From NCBI GenBank assembly GCA_007115705.1, contig QXEO01000247.1, positions 10,048,253-10,112,252 on the forward strand: DNA of 64,000 bases, written 5' to 3'. Each line of letters opens with the position of its first letter. Positions within the stretch are counted from its first letter, which is position 1. Below are positions 45,687 through 58,209 of this stretch, one piece after another. Source of the DNA: Dactylis glomerata (taxonomy: Eukaryota; Streptophyta; Magnoliopsida; Poales; Poaceae). The translations under genes were made by a program, and so were the position numbers. Below the pieces are notes generated by a model. That model saw nothing but the letters and a program-made list of their open reading frames with translations, was not told the origin of the DNA and made no database searches.

Positions 45687-47235
45687 CTTCGCTCGGCGTG
45701 GGTACGGAGGCGGGTCAGATCGGTATGCTGGCGGCTGTCGCGCGTCGCGGTGGTTAGACTTGGGCGTAAAAGAAGCGCGTACGGGGAGGTATATCAAGGA
45801 GGAAGACAAGACAGACGGGCCGCCGGCTCTGCGGTCGCTTTCCGGCTGCGGCGAGAGGGAAAACGCGCAATAATGCTGCGCAGTGGGCAGACGACAGCGA
45901 GGAAAACGGGCAGGCAGACGCTGGTCCGTCCGTAGGCCAACAAACGAACGGCCGAGATGGCGAGAGAAGAAGCTGCTCGGAAGCACCGCTGGCCAGACCG
46001 ATATGTTGGTGCGACTTCAGCGTTTGACCGGTGAGGCAGTTCAATCTGAGACGCCGGCGACCACCGGGGGACGCGTGCCGGCGGCGCACAGCTGGGGTAG
46101 CATGGATCCATACGCTAACGACATGCGATGAGTTGGCCGTGGCGGTTGCGCCACCGGCTCCCACGTACTCGTTTGGACTCTTTCAGCAATTTCAAACGTT
46201 CCTCAGACAAAATCGGAACGCTATAAAAATAGCAGTGGAAAGCTCAGTGAGACGAAATCCCAGGATTGTAAAGCTGGACACGGGATCGGATCAACCATAA
46301 TCTACATTGATTTATCTCTAACAGAAAAGGGATTTCCGTATTAATCAGCGCCACGGCGAGTAACAATCATCCATGTTGGTCCTCTGAACCGCAACTAGAC
46401 TGAAGAAGCCAAATTCTTCTCGCCATGGATGATTGCTGCCCGGTATTCTTCAGCTCTCGCAGTTTCAGGACAACGACACCTTCCCTCCCACAAGCAAAGT
46501 TCGCCTCCAGCTGGCAATAGTGCTGATGGCTACGGCAAATAGCACAGACTGTACAAGTTTCAGAAAAACTGATGTTTCGTAGCAGAAGTGAAAATGACAC
46601 AGAAACAGCAAAACAGATTTGTGCTCATCCTGATACCAGGAGCTTTGCTTTAAACGACAATACTGCTCAGTACAATCAGACAATGTGTCACTGATATGCC
46701 GCCTCAGGCCCCAGATGCCATCATTATACTGGCTGGTATGCTCCAACATATACCTCTTGAGAATGGTAGTGAGCTAATCTTCTGTGTACTTTACAATAGC
46801 ATACGACGCCAGATGCATGCCCCGTTTTTTTAGATTAAAGCAGGCGAATGAAACTTGAGCAATGGCTCAAGACTATATATAGGTTTTCTTTTAGGAAAAT
46901 GATAGTGCATTAAGTTAGAATATGGGGTGTCGTAGAATTCATGTACATAAAAAAAATACTTAGGTAAAAGTCTTTTTTGACCTTGACATTTGGGTAGCTA
47001 CATACTGACTGACTACATTTCAAGAACATCATCATGCAGATGATGGTGGGTCGAGATCGACCCATTTTTTAAATTGGTATCCACTTCCCACTAATTGTTG
47101 TTCATTTCGTATCCATAGTGCTTGCATAAGTTGGGAAGCAAATTAGCTGCGATGGGTTGGTGGGTACCACTGTACCAGTCCAACTTGCAACGCTAAACGG
47201 TTGTAGCCCATCAAATACTTCAAGGCTAGTCTAAT
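45687..47235. other. promoter side of the TAXIMIN gene and intergenic sequence
   Basis: GC-rich to about 46130, then mixed sequence. Open frames on both strands here are GC-driven shadows. Nothing recognised at 46300-47235. Confidence 0.45.
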
Positions 47236-47355
47236 ATAAACTTTGTGCGTCTCTAGTGTCTAGACATATGTGTGAGACCAACTGGCAGGTGGATCCTCAC
47301 TGTCAAACACTACAAAACTTGTTGAGGATTAGCCCTTTTTCTTCTACAATATTTC
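47236..47355. repeat. direct repeat, copy 1
   Basis: About 120 bases (CTTTGTGCGTCTCTAG... GAGACCAACTGGCAGGTGG ... GAGGATTAGCCCTTTTTC) recur in similar form at 47562-47685. The repeats flank the SINE at 47431-47561. Confidence 0.7.
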
Positions 47356-47430
47356 CAAGCTCACAAAAATTTATGCAAGCAAGCAAATGAGCTAAATTTG
47401 GCATCAACCAAATAAAATTTTGTGCGTCCC

Positions 47431-47561
47431 AAGAATCAAGCAGTGGCCGGTCGGTTAGAGCACACGCCCGTGAGCAGCTCACCCACCCGCGTTCAAGGCG
47501 CAGCCTACGCAGGGCGCCTCCTTTCTTTCTTGTATACTCCTTCTTTAACAACGTTTAAACT
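47431..47561 (+). mobile_element. tRNA-like SINE, 131 bp
   Basis: A-box-like TGGCCGGTCGGTTAGAGCA near its start and a degenerate B box (GCGTTCAAGGC) downstream give a tRNA-like head, followed by a C/T-rich tail. The 13-base duplication TTTTGTGCGTCCC at 47418-47430 and 47562-47574 frames it exactly. It is not a functional tRNA gene, since no acceptor stem closes. Confidence 0.72.
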
Positions 47562-47685
47562 TTTTGTGCGTCCCTAGTAGACAAGCAAGACCAACTGGCA
47601 GGTGGGACCCCACAGTCAACTACTACAACACTTGGTGAGGATTAGACATTTTTCTTCAACAATATTTTCATAATAATAGATGTGT
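47562..47685. repeat. direct repeat, copy 2
   Basis: Diverged copy of 47236-47355 (GACCAACTGGCAGGTGGGACC, GAGGATTAGACATTTTTC). The two copies are about 330 bases apart. Confidence 0.7.
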
Positions 47686-47921
47686 TTATGTATGTCAAAT
47701 CGAAGGGCCCAATAAGAAGTAAATCATAAAAACAATAAATCTGTTGCTCAAAATGACAAAGGGGACAATGTAATTAAGTTCAGTCAAGGCTGTTGCCTTT
47801 TGCGCATCCATTGACAAAGGTCTATGGAATGAAAAAAAAGTTTATAGAGTTTTAGTGTGCCAGAATACCAGTGTAGTACATACCAAGCTACTCACGCATT
47901 CATCGGGTGAGACTTAGCCAT

Positions 47922-49646
47922 TCAACCTGCATTCTCTTTCTCCATCTCTACAACCATAGCTAGCCTATCGTGCACCTGTGAAGTAATATACCATAAGTTT
48001 AGATAGATATATAAAGGAATAGACCAAACAATAAATAGGACCTCACCTCTGAAAGTTGACTTGCAGCTTCAGGTTTAAGCTTCTCATCATACCTGAATAA
48101 CAACAACAATAACATTTTATTCATATAAACATGAAATACTTCTAAACTCACGGTCGCTGTCGATTCAAAGCTTACCATTCTCGAGGTATACCAGCTTTAT
48201 CACGAGACTTATAGTTAAATGGACCCTTCACCACAATACCATACTCCTCTATTAAATCTACAATGTTAAAGACACAAGTCCCTGAATCAACATAATTTCA
48301 TATTATTGTATTTAATGAAAAATAAAGACCCAATCAAACCTCTGAAAGTATCACCGGGGACACGACCCATCATTTGGCATACTTTCAGGAACCAATATAA
48401 ACCTACAGAAACATGTGCAAGCTCTTCTTTTGCTACTTTTGACACAATTTCTGCAGATCTATGATCCGCAAAGCCAAGTAACTTTTGGACTAGTCTTGGT
48501 CCAGCATCAAGGCCTCTAGCTTCCTATTAAGGTTATATAATCATCGACATATTGGTCAACTGGAATAAAGCAAAGATCATCAACAAATACTAGTCTAAAT
48601 GATCTGAACTTCCTGGTTCCAACAAAGCAGGTCATAATCAATGTATTTTGGACAGCATCACACAGAAGGAAGATTATCACGTACCTGTACTAGAGGTATC
48701 ACTGCCATCCGCGCAGAAACATCACTTGAGGATTTCGCACACTCATTCCACAGAAGATTGTGGACAGGCATATCTCCATATCTGTCCACGGAAGTTTTTA
48801 AAATTTACAACAAACTGACATACTCCAGCTCATAAAGAAACTACCACCATGACCGACCCAAACGTGTGACCGCGGACAGAACTATCAGAGTGTAGTGATT
48901 TCACAATGTTCACACAAATACACCTGAACCCAAGCTCACTCACCTGAACCCAAGCTCCTCCAGGCGCTGAGAATACCACCGAAAATGCCGGCTCTCGTCA
49001 TCAGCGACCCGTGCAAAATCCGTGAAGAAGCCATCTCCTAGGGTGTCACGTAGTGGTGAAAATCGCACCACGGTGTCCCAAGCAAGATCGATCGCATTGA
49101 GCTCAACGTGCGCCAGGTTGTGCAGCATGTACGCGTTCAGCGGCACGCCCATCACCTTGTGCGTGGGGATCTCCTTCCGCGACACCTGCAGCAGCAGCAA
49201 GAGCAGAACCGACCAACCTGCTCGGTAAAATGCCCCGACGGAATGAGCAGAGAGCTACGAGGCAGATGAGCAGTTACCGCGAGGGGCTTGTCCGGCCTGG
49301 CTGGATGGTCTGGGGCCTGGGCCAGGCCCACGGGGAGCCCGCCGGACGCCCACTGGGAGAAGGCGGCGTGGGTGAGCCGCGTCTTGGCGAGGGGGTCGGC
49401 GGTGGACAGCACGAGGGCGCCCATCTCGGCCAAGGACGAGCCGGCGACGGCGCCGTCTTCTGGCGGGTCCGGGGCGCAGGGTCCGTTCGGGCCCCACGTG
49501 CGGAGCTCGCTGGGAGGGGCTCGGCGCCAGGCGTGCAGGCCCGGCCATGGGATCGGTGAGGCGGCGGAGGCCCCGGCGGCGAGGAGGCGGCGGCACGTGG
49601 AGCCGTGCGGCAGCGGCAGCGAGGGTAGGCGACGAAGCGGGAGCAT
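47922..49646 (-). CDS. DUF455 ferritin-like (HI_0077-type) protein, seven exons, 357 aa
   Basis: Minus-strand exons 49646-49278, 49185-48944, 48781-48685, 48523-48340, 48257-48176, 48092-48047 and 47975-47922. All introns are GT-AG and the spliced 1,074 nt is open. The N-terminus (1-60) is Arg/Leu/Ser/Pro-rich and could be an organelle transit peptide. The rest is a DUF455 domain of the diiron four-helix type: ligand-like blocks H-N-L-A-H-V-E-L-N-A-I-D, D-D-E-S-R-H-F-R-W-Y and E-E-L-A-H-V supply the spaced Glu and His residues. Plants keep one such gene (Arabidopsis At1g06240 from memory); its reaction is unknown. The exon 2 donor lies in a 20-bp tandem duplication (48921-48960), which offers a second, frame-breaking donor. 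Confidence 0.9.
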
Positions 49647-52600
49647 TTGGCCGGTGGAGCCGTTTGGATTTGAGCTTGGAGGTTTGTGGGGTGGGGGGCT
49701 TACGGCTGGGATAATGAGACGACGAACAAAAAGGTCAGGTCAATGGCGACCGATCATAGCTCCAACACCAGTGAGATTATATTGCTGGAAACAGAACTAA
49801 AATGATCTTACATACTGCAACTTATTCACTGCACGAAGTAAAAAAGGACGAAAATCTCATATCATAGGTGTTGAAGTATAAATGTATTGCCTAGTCTCTT
49901 CCATTAGATCGGTCTTTTAGTCGCATTGGCTAGAGCATGCAGTTCTACAATAGGCATGGGCATAGCCACCAAAATTGCACTTGCCGTGGTAGCAATGTAC
50001 AACAGGTCCAGCAAACTTCATAAGTTCAGGGACAGTTCATGTTGACAACAGATGTACAGAAAACATTTAATCAGATCACCTGGCCACTCACATTTGTGTA
50101 GGCGTCATGACGACAAGAAAGGACCCGGTACACTTTCTTATGGTAAACTGAACCCCCAGATCTCTTTGTGGGAAGTAATTGACGCCGACAGATTCTATCC
50201 GTCAGTGATGTAAATGTTTCAGCTCAACACGTGTGCAGAGATCTTACTAACAATCAGTACCACTGGAAAGATCAACTATCCGTGCTAATCCAACAAAACA
50301 TAAATTACAGACTAGCTAGTTCCAAAAAGAAATGAAAAAATTACCCAACTATAACAATTTTACAATCTTACAACAGGGTGAGCTCTCCAGGTTCCTGGTC
50401 TTCTTCACCGGCTGTCTTTACTTCCCTGATTTGCAGGTTTCTTCTGTCCAATGTTAGAAAACTTCCAGCGCAATGACTAGGTAAACGCAGCACTCTACAA
50501 TAAGTACACAAGTGCAAATAATGGTACAGACGCATGAAATGCATGCGCAGTTTCCGTCCACTATGAGGCTAAGAAAGGCCAAACAGCAACACAGAGAGAC
50601 AGCAGCAGCAGCAGCAGCAGCAATTAGGCTTCCCTACATGGCCGAAATTTACATACGGCAACACTGAGTCTTGTCGACAATATCGTGCCAGAATCTTCCG
50701 TGGACTTACAAGTTATGATCTTCTGTCTGACGTTAAGATCTGCAGGGAAAAGGAAATTTGATTGTAAGGTTCATCATTTTGGATAGTAAGATTACTGTCA
50801 TAAATATATGTGTTTCCTTATAGAATTGAAAATCATGGTAACAAATCAACTTATATGCATTTTGGAAGTAACAGATGGAATAGCATTCATGTTAGTATGT
50901 TTGCGTCACAACATATATTCACAAAAATAACTGGTATTTTCAGATGTAATTTTGGACATCGATCTCTACAGGTGGCTGAAATATGGAGTACAAATTCTAA
51001 TGCATCTAGGCTCACGAGTTAACTGCAGTAGGCAAATATCAGCATTGAGTGTGGTAGCATTACTTATATTGCAGCTGTGACAGTGGTTAGTGAGTCCGCA
51101 AGGTGAATATCAGAGATGTTTCCTTATGATGTTATTACTAGAGACAAACGTTGCTACAAATACTATAGCTGAATTCTACTATTTAGTTCACTTAAGTATT
51201 CGTGTAAACTTATATTTTTGAATGGTCCACACTAGAACTGCAGAACTTCCGCCTGAATTGTGAAACTACCTGCCAATGGCAATGATACTAGTAACTCCCA
51301 ATGGGCTGGACCAGCACAGCCATTTATAGACAGCTCGTGAGAATAGGAAGGAAAGATCATGTAGCTATCTCTATGCTATTTTAAAGTTGATATCCAATTA
51401 TCCATAATAAGAAAAAACAGTTAATTTATATGATGTCAATGTTATTCCGTCCAAGTATTTAAAATGCATCTTTCAATTTTTAATTAGGATATTTTGCAGT
51501 AGTTTATAGTTAAACACTAGCCAAAGGTGCCAACACCAATGAACTTGTCCCTCAGAGAATAACTAAAAAAGGGGAACACAAGGAAACATGAGCAAATCAT
51601 GTTGGCACTAGGTTCATAAGCATAAGCTCAGGACAATGTTGATGAAATGAGCTTCTGTACTGAATCAGGGTCAACAGGCCAGAGCGTGTACATAAGGCAA
51701 AAAGCAAAGAAGTCCCTATACACTATGGTAACTACACACAGAGCTAGCAACCCTGTTCTAACAGCCTGAACCTTAACAGTTCTCACTGATCTTCAGATGA
51801 GCTCCAGCTAGGTAGCTGGTGCAAATCAGAAGAAAAAGGAAGTCGCAAGAAGAGGTAAATGCAAAAAGAACTGTACAAGATGCGACCATAGTTTTACAGA
51901 ACAGTTATAGACTGATATATGTTCTGTTGTAATGTAAAACTTGGAGAAACACATTCCAAATAAGCATAGCGGTACTAAAATTCAAATTATATAATATTAA
52001 AAAAGAATGTACCATTTTTTGTTGCAAATAAAAAATCGTTCTCAAACATTTATGTTGGCAAAGCAGAAAGAAGCTTGATGGCAGTATATTTATATGTAAC
52101 CTTCTTCAGTCTTTTTACAAAACTATCAATGAGATGCCTCTATGATTGAAAATAATGTGTATTTGTTTCATTGATAGACCCAAAATTATTATCATCGATG
52201 TTTTTAATAACACATAGCCTTCTCAGCTTTAAATGCTTGCAGAATTGAATGGCAACCCAACATATACCTCCGGTCCTACTCTACGAGCATCTAAGCTAAG
52301 TTACTGTGTCATGTCTAACCTGAAACCAAGAACAATGTCATCCTCTAGTATATCCATTTTATTTCAAACCTATGACAACAACGCAAACTGACACACATGG
52401 TGTCTACTTGAGGCAGCGGTGAACTTAAATAGTACATTCAACTATCTAAGGCCACCAGATCATCCCAGTCTGGCTCTTCTTCTTTGAAAGATGCACATAG
52501 CTAGACAATAGGGCAAACAGAGCATAAAACATAAATATGGTATTATTGATAGTTAAGCCTAATAAAACACAACAGGTCATTCTGTCTTTGCAAAATTTAA

Positions 52601-52860
52601 CTCTGATTTTCAGTAAATTAGCAGCCTCTGCATGTCAGGTCAAAAATCTGAAGTCGATATAATTTTCTGCAAGAAGAAAAGTTTAAAAGCTAAGCAACTT
52701 GCAAAAACATGGAAGTTCTCATTATGCTTACTAATGCTTTGTGGCTTGGGTATGTTTTTCAAGCACTTAAAAACAGAATACACCAATTAAGCTACTGGAC
52801 ATAAATGAGAGGAAATTGTTGTCAACTAAAGAAATGTAAAATATACCTGGCCTATCGATG
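49647..52860. other. 3.2-kb intergenic region between the DUF455 and GTE genes
   Basis: No credible protein-coding exon. It holds the promoter of the minus-strand DUF455 gene (right of 49646) and probably the 3' UTR of the GTE gene (left of 52861). An (AGC)7 microsatellite lies at 50601-50621. Confidence 0.5.
50601..50621 (+). repeat. (AGC)7 microsatellite
   Basis: Seven perfect AGC units. Potentially polymorphic. Confidence 0.9.
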
Positions 52861-54726
52861 TTACGATTTGGGCGACTGTGCAGCATCAGCATCAGAGCCA
52901 TCTGCTGATGAGCTATCGGAATCTGTATCTGCACATGCTTCTAAAGGTAAATACCATGTGTTCTACACATACCTCCAAAGAAAACTCTATATAGGAAAGT
53001 GCAAAGGTATCATGCTTGTTATACATCTCTGCAAAAAAGAGTGTGTTTACCACTGGAGGAAGACCCTGATTCGCTGCTAGAGCTTCCAGAACTACTTGAT
53101 CTGCCGGCATTGTCTCCTTTCTGATCTTCAATATGGGCAGGTGATGATGAACCCACATATCTCCCATTGTCATCTGTAGGTGAGAAAACTTAGGTGTTAC
53201 ACTTACAATGAATAAAGGTAGGCTACAAACATGATAATAGCTGACACATTTGTTCTGGTCTCAAAGACAACAGTAATAGTTATACGCATGTTGTTAACGT
53301 GTTCTATTTAGCCTTGCCTGCTGCAATTTCCTTGGATGGTTCAATGTCAACCATGGGTGGTTCAACATCTACCACATCAACTGCTTCTGGTTGAATCTGC
53401 AACAGTAGAACATTAGTAATTACCATATGAACCATATTTCCTAACAATTACCAAAGAGCTCTTGCGCTATCTATAAAAGCATACCGTCTCTTGTACATTG
53501 AGCATTTGATCCTGTTCTCCCTCATCCTGTCTTACATGCTCTAACTTCTCCAAATCCGGCTCATGCTCGGACTCATCCTGTCTTGCAACGGGAATGTCCG
53601 CCTTCCGCTTGTTCTTGGTTATACTTTTTTTGTAATTTGTCACAAATCTATCAAGTTCCCACAATGTCTCTACATCAAAGCTATCTATATCAACCTCGAT
53701 CTCATCATCATGTTGATTGAGTGACGAGTTCCTCTTCTTTATGATTTGCACAACATTATCAAGCTTCTCGGCTGGCAAATCCTGGAGGTCGTTACTAAGC
53801 CGCTGCTTCTCCGAGAAGGTCATCTCCCTCTTATTAGGCTCCCTTGCCTTGGGCTTCTTTAAAACCGGGGCTCTGCCAGTGCCAGTGTGCTGCTTTGGGG
53901 TAGGCTCTAGTCCTGCGGGATGCGCTGTGGAGTCAGACCTCTCTAACACCCTAGAATTGTCTATCTCCCTCGGCTTCTTGGGCGCAGCCGATGATGGTGT
54001 CGGTGGCTGCGGTGACAGCTGTGCAATCTCAGCTTCAATCTCTGGCCACTTCTCCTCGAACATATTCAGAAGCTGCTCGGCCATGAAGTACACATCCTGC
54101 CCCTTGGGGTTGTACTTCATGGCGTTCTGAAAAGTCAGACGGACTTCACTTGCGAACTCCCGGGGCGACTTGTAGTGGCCCTCGGCCAGCCGCGACTTGA
54201 CGGTGCCGAGGTCCATGGGCTTGACGATGATGGTGTGGTAGTCGTGCAGGCCGAGCGCGCTGGCGTCGACCGGCACGTTGAACACCCAGCCGTGCTTGTG
54301 CTTCATCAGCCTGGCAAGCAGCAAGGCGCAGCTCCTGAACACGGGGGCGTAGAGCTTGCGCCGCGCCTCCGCCGAGCCGTGCGGGTTCGGCGGGCCCTTC
54401 TTGGACTTGTGCTTGGAGACGGACGGGTGTGGCGGCAGCGGGGTGGAGGGGTCAGTGGCGGAGAGCGCGGAGGAGGGAGCGGGCGCGGGGAGGGAATTTA
54501 TGCGCTTGTAAGTGGCGCGCACCTGGGAGAGCTCCGAGGAGAGCCGGCGGCGGAGCTCTCGTCGTGCGGCCGGCGACGAGGGGAGCGAGAAGGTGACGGT
54601 AGGGATCACCGGGCCATTGTGAGCATCGAAGGAGCGGGCGGCGGAGGCCTTGGAGGATTTGGGGCCAGGGCCGTGAGATTTGCGGGAGAAAGCCTTGCCG
54701 GAAGGCGACGGTGGGCCGGAGGTCAT
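52861..54726 (-). CDS. bromodomain-NET protein, GTE/BET family, four exons, 507 aa
   Basis: Minus-strand exons 54726-53485, 53396-53318, 53173-53051 and 52940-52861; 1,524 nt, all in frame. GTE proteins bind acetylated histone tails and recruit transcription factors in the nucleus. The bromodomain spans about 124-235: VFNVPVDASALGLHDYHTII (ZA loop), V-K-P-M-D-L-G-T-V, and N-A-M-K-Y-N-P with acetyl-lysine-contacting Asn206. The NET domain spans about 298-370 (EMTFSEKQRLSNDLQDLPAE, VDIDSFDVETLWELDRFV). The C-tail is Ser/Asp-rich (SSSSGSSSSESGSSSS), typical of plant GTE proteins. Intron 2 uses a GC donor (G-GCAAGG at 53317). Intron 3 has three possible acceptors (exon from 52940, 52928 or 52922), all keeping the frame. 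Confidence 0.93.
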
Positions 54727-55275
54727 TTGCGCGGGTCAACGGCGGCGGCGGATCGGAGACGGCGGCGGATCGGAGGCTGCGATTTGGGGATTTGGCGGAG
54801 GACCGAGGTGAGATGGGACACAAAGCCAAGGGGTTCGGTGAGGGCTTGGCGTCGGAGGCCGTAGGTGGTGGGGGCAGCTGCTACTGTGCGAAGGAGCGTC
54901 GGGGTTTTTTTTTTCCTAGTACGAAATGTCTTCTTTTTGGCCTTCTAAAATTTTGGAATCCTTTTCCAACATCTTTTCTTGTCTCCTTTCCATTGTTGGT
55001 AAAAAAATCGGTTATTCTACTTGACGGTTACATTGCATTTTTGGTGTGTGCGGCGGTGGATAAAAGGAGATAAGAGCAGATTTTGTGCACTCCTATGCAT
55101 TTGCGCCAGAATTCAACAAAAAGAACGTGATTATTTGTGCATTGTCCTTTGCCTGATAATAAGTAAGGCCTGGTTGACATTTTCTGTTTTTTAAGCGTAC
55201 AATTTATTATAAACTTCACTTATATTGTGTTCGCAAAGCTAGTGTGATATTTATAGTGTTTTGTAAGATATATTA
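54727..55275. other. GTE promoter and 5' flank
   Basis: GC-rich to about 54900 (probable 5' UTR and core promoter of the minus-strand GTE gene), then AT-richer sequence. No element recognised. Confidence 0.5.
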
Positions 55276-56247
55276 GGCTTCGTTTGGATGTTTGCTTCTG
55301 GGCTAGACATTGGGTATTCGGATGTATTGAGGCCCGAATTTCAGAATTGTGGATGTTTGGATGGTCTAGGTATTGAGCCTGTATATTCGGACGGAATATT
55401 GAGTCCAAATTTTTTTGTCTGTGCGGCCTCGTCCCGAATGTCCACCTAAACAGCTCGACATCGCTTGGTATTTGACTCGCTCATCCTCTCCCTGTGCCGC
55501 TCGCGGGGCGCGCTAGCTTGCCGAAATCCCCGCAAGGGAAAAACAGAAACAGGCACTGCTCGAGATGAGCACGATCGCGGCGGAGCACGCTCATGTGGCG
55601 GCGGAGCGTGCGCAGTCAATAGCCGGGTAGGTCGCAGTTGGGTACCTTGTACATCACAGCTGCAGCGCAGGCGCCCCACATACCCCAGTAGCAGTTGACA
55701 GCCATGGATCTACTAGCTAGCTGTTCGCGGGTTACGTTTGTGTTATACCATGGGATCCATGGAGGGCAGCACTACAGTTGGTACGAGCTGTGTTTTTTAT
55801 TCGTAACACAATTGGTTGCTAGACTAAAAACCTGTAACTCGCCAAATGAAACTAGTGTGTTTGGCACTTTTATTATCTTTATGTGTTTGTTTATGATGGA
55901 TTATGAATTGAACTTTATTTTTTTAATACTATACGAGAATATATATTATTGGCAAGTAGTGCTCGCAATATATTATTTGCTGCCGTTGTAAGTACAAAAT
56001 ATTGTGGCTGTCGCATACTTTTTTGTACAGTACTATATAATGATCGAAGTCTCGTGGCAATGCAATTTGTCACCTTTACCATCTAAACAGCACTTGGCAT
56101 TCAACTTCAATATCTAGTCTAGATTCTGAATATCTAACACATCCAAACAGAAACATTGGTATTCATTCTCAATATCAATATTCTGTGTATTGGACATTCA
56201 GTCCAATACAATACCTAGCCCCTCAATGCAAACATCCAAACAAAGCA
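55276..56247. mobile_element. Harbinger-like non-autonomous element, 972 bp
   Basis: Terminal inverted repeats GGCTTCGTTTGGATGTTTGC and TGCTTTGTTTGGATGTTTGC (as its reverse) are flanked by TTA on both sides (55273-55275 and 56248-56250), the 3-bp duplication usual for PIF/Harbinger. Subterminal ATTGAG and GGGTATTCGG-type repeats recur near both ends. No transposase frame. The 3-bp duplication is weak evidence alone; the inverted ends carry the call. Confidence 0.7.
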
Positions 56248-56250
56248 TTA

Positions 56251-56595
56251 ATGCTTAGAATCATGGTTAGAAACCTTGCAAAATGGACATTATAAGACGG
56301 GAAGAAAATGTCTAACATATTATTTTTTGCATGTTTGACATATATAGGTTTTGGCTTTGTAATACATGTTTCTTTTACGCATATGGTTTATTCATCGAAG
56401 ATACTCGTTATCATTAAAGTTTTATGATGAAGGGTAGTTTTCACGATCCAAAGTCAATCTCACTCCAGGGGTCGAAACGAGTTTATTTATTTGGCGGAAG
56501 GCTCGGGTCAACAGGTTTGGATTAAAAACACAACGGTGATGATAAAGAACTTCTCTTGGACTTTATTACCGGTGAAAATCATGAAGAATTATACA
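56251..56595. other. intergenic, nothing recognised
   Basis: Unassigned sequence between two DNA transposons. It was contiguous with 61911 onwards before the Mutator-like insertion. Confidence 0.5.
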
Positions 56596-57240
56596 AAGAC
56601 TATGGAGAAAATTCCTTATTTGACATCGGCTTAAAATTGGATTCCTTATTTGACACCGGACAACTTTTTCTTCCTTATTTGGCCTCTTCTTAAATTTTCT
56701 TTCCCTATATGACACGTTAGTTCATTTTCTCCACTAACAGTGTTAAAGAGAGATGTGAAATGACCTTTATACCCCTAGTGCATAATGTGACCAAAACGTA
56801 TATAAGACTGTAAGCTACAGTGATGTAAAACTACATTAGTACTAGTTCACCTATACAAGGCCACATAATTTGATCAAACTTTAGTCCTATGATTTTAATT
56901 CAAAACATAGAAAATTTGGGCATGATTTTAATTCAAAACATAGAAAATTTGGGCATAACCTCCTCTGTATTTTGATGCCACCCTCATACAGTTCACATAT
57001 ATATATGCCAAAAGCATCGTAACATATAAAACTACATTAGTACTAGTTCACATGCATCACAGCCATGTCCAAAATGACCACAAAATTAGAAGTTCACATG
57101 CATTACAGCCATGTTCAAAATAACCACTACATCAGGACCAGCACACATGCATTACAGTAGTATTAGGAGTTCACAATCAGCACTACATCAGCACAAAAGA
57201 ACCTCCAACATAGACCATGTCAGTAGAAGAAACATGACAA

Positions 57241-57725
57241 TCACAGGCTGAGCCTTCTCTTGCTTCGTGTGTTCATTGCAGGGCTCGCGGGTAGCCAATT
57301 TTTGCTTCTTGTGCACATAGCCGGGCTATCAACTGGAACCACAGGAAGCTTCTGAGCACACTCTTTCTTTCCAAGTTCCGGTTGATTTGAGCCGGTTCTT
57401 GATCTGCACTTACACACATATATATATGACAGCAATGTTTTCTAGCAATTGAAAACAAAAATATCGACAACATGTGAACTAGAAACGTAAACAATACCTC
57501 TTGGATCCAACCGATTTAGAGTTTGCCCCTTTTCTCTTCTTATTACTTGTATTCTCCAAGCTACTGCTATTGAGAAGGAAGCAATCAAAATGTAGAACAA
57601 GTTTAAGAGTCTCTAAGTTTAATAAACTGGAAAAATCTGAACTAGAATCTGGTCACCTTTTTGATGTTCCAGCACTGGAATTAACATCTTTTCCTTTCTT
57701 CTTAGTTGTAGTTTCCAAGTTTTGG
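57241..57725 (-). pseudogene. exon remnants within the Mutator-like element
   Basis: Three minus-strand exons with clean splice sites: about 57725-57657, 57566-57498 and 57403-57241, ending in a TGA. The products are basic and repetitive (QNLETTTKKKGKDVNSSAG; SSLENTSNKKRKGANSKSVG) and end SPAMNTRSKRRLSL. From memory such Lys/Arg-rich tails occur at the C-terminus of grass Mutator transposases, so this is probably the 3' end of a deleted transposase gene. A captured host gene fragment is the alternative. Confidence 0.45.
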
Positions 57726-58209
57726 CTATGGTAAGAAGGAACCAACTTAGAATTCAAACATACTTTTCATATAATCATGAACGTAAGTGTAAAATTAATA
57801 ACCTTGGGGGGAAACACATTCTTGTTGGCCTGGCCGGCCGGCCGTCCGGCGCCGCGACCTTGCCTGGACCGCCGCTCGCCACCGCGGCATGGCCCTGGCC
57901 TGGCCCGCCATCCGGCGACACGCCGTGGCCTCGCCGGCTGTCCGGCGCCGTGGCCTCACCTGGACCGCCGCTCGCCACCGCGCCCGGGTCTCCGTCCATG
58001 CCGCGTCGCTAGGAGCCGCCGCCGCCGGTCGCTAGGGTTAGGGTGGACTTGTTGGTCGGGAGTCTGGGAACGAGGATGACCAGGACTGGTTCGGTCGCAT
58101 TCTATCTTCTCAGGGGTATTTTTGTCCACTTAACTAATATTTGACAGAATAATGTAACGGATGCAATGGCAGTGTCAAATAGGTAAAGAAAATTTAAGAA
58201 GAGGCCAAG

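Noticed and set aside
45237..45935. 232-codon plus-strand frame over the TAXIMIN gene
   Set aside because: GC-rich shadow of a spliced minus-strand gene. Composition is Arg/Ala/Glu-biased and without family resemblance.
47441..47500. tRNA gene
   Set aside because: A- and B-box-like motifs are present, but no complete cloverleaf or acceptor stem forms. The exact 13-base duplication shows a SINE.
49230..49800. Plus-strand frames over DUF455 exon 1
   Set aside because: GC-rich shadows opposite a seven-exon gene whose splicing closes in frame.
54175..54864. 229-codon plus-strand frame opposite GTE exon 1
   Set aside because: It is antisense to a well-supported bromodomain exon and Gly/Arg-rich from GC bias.
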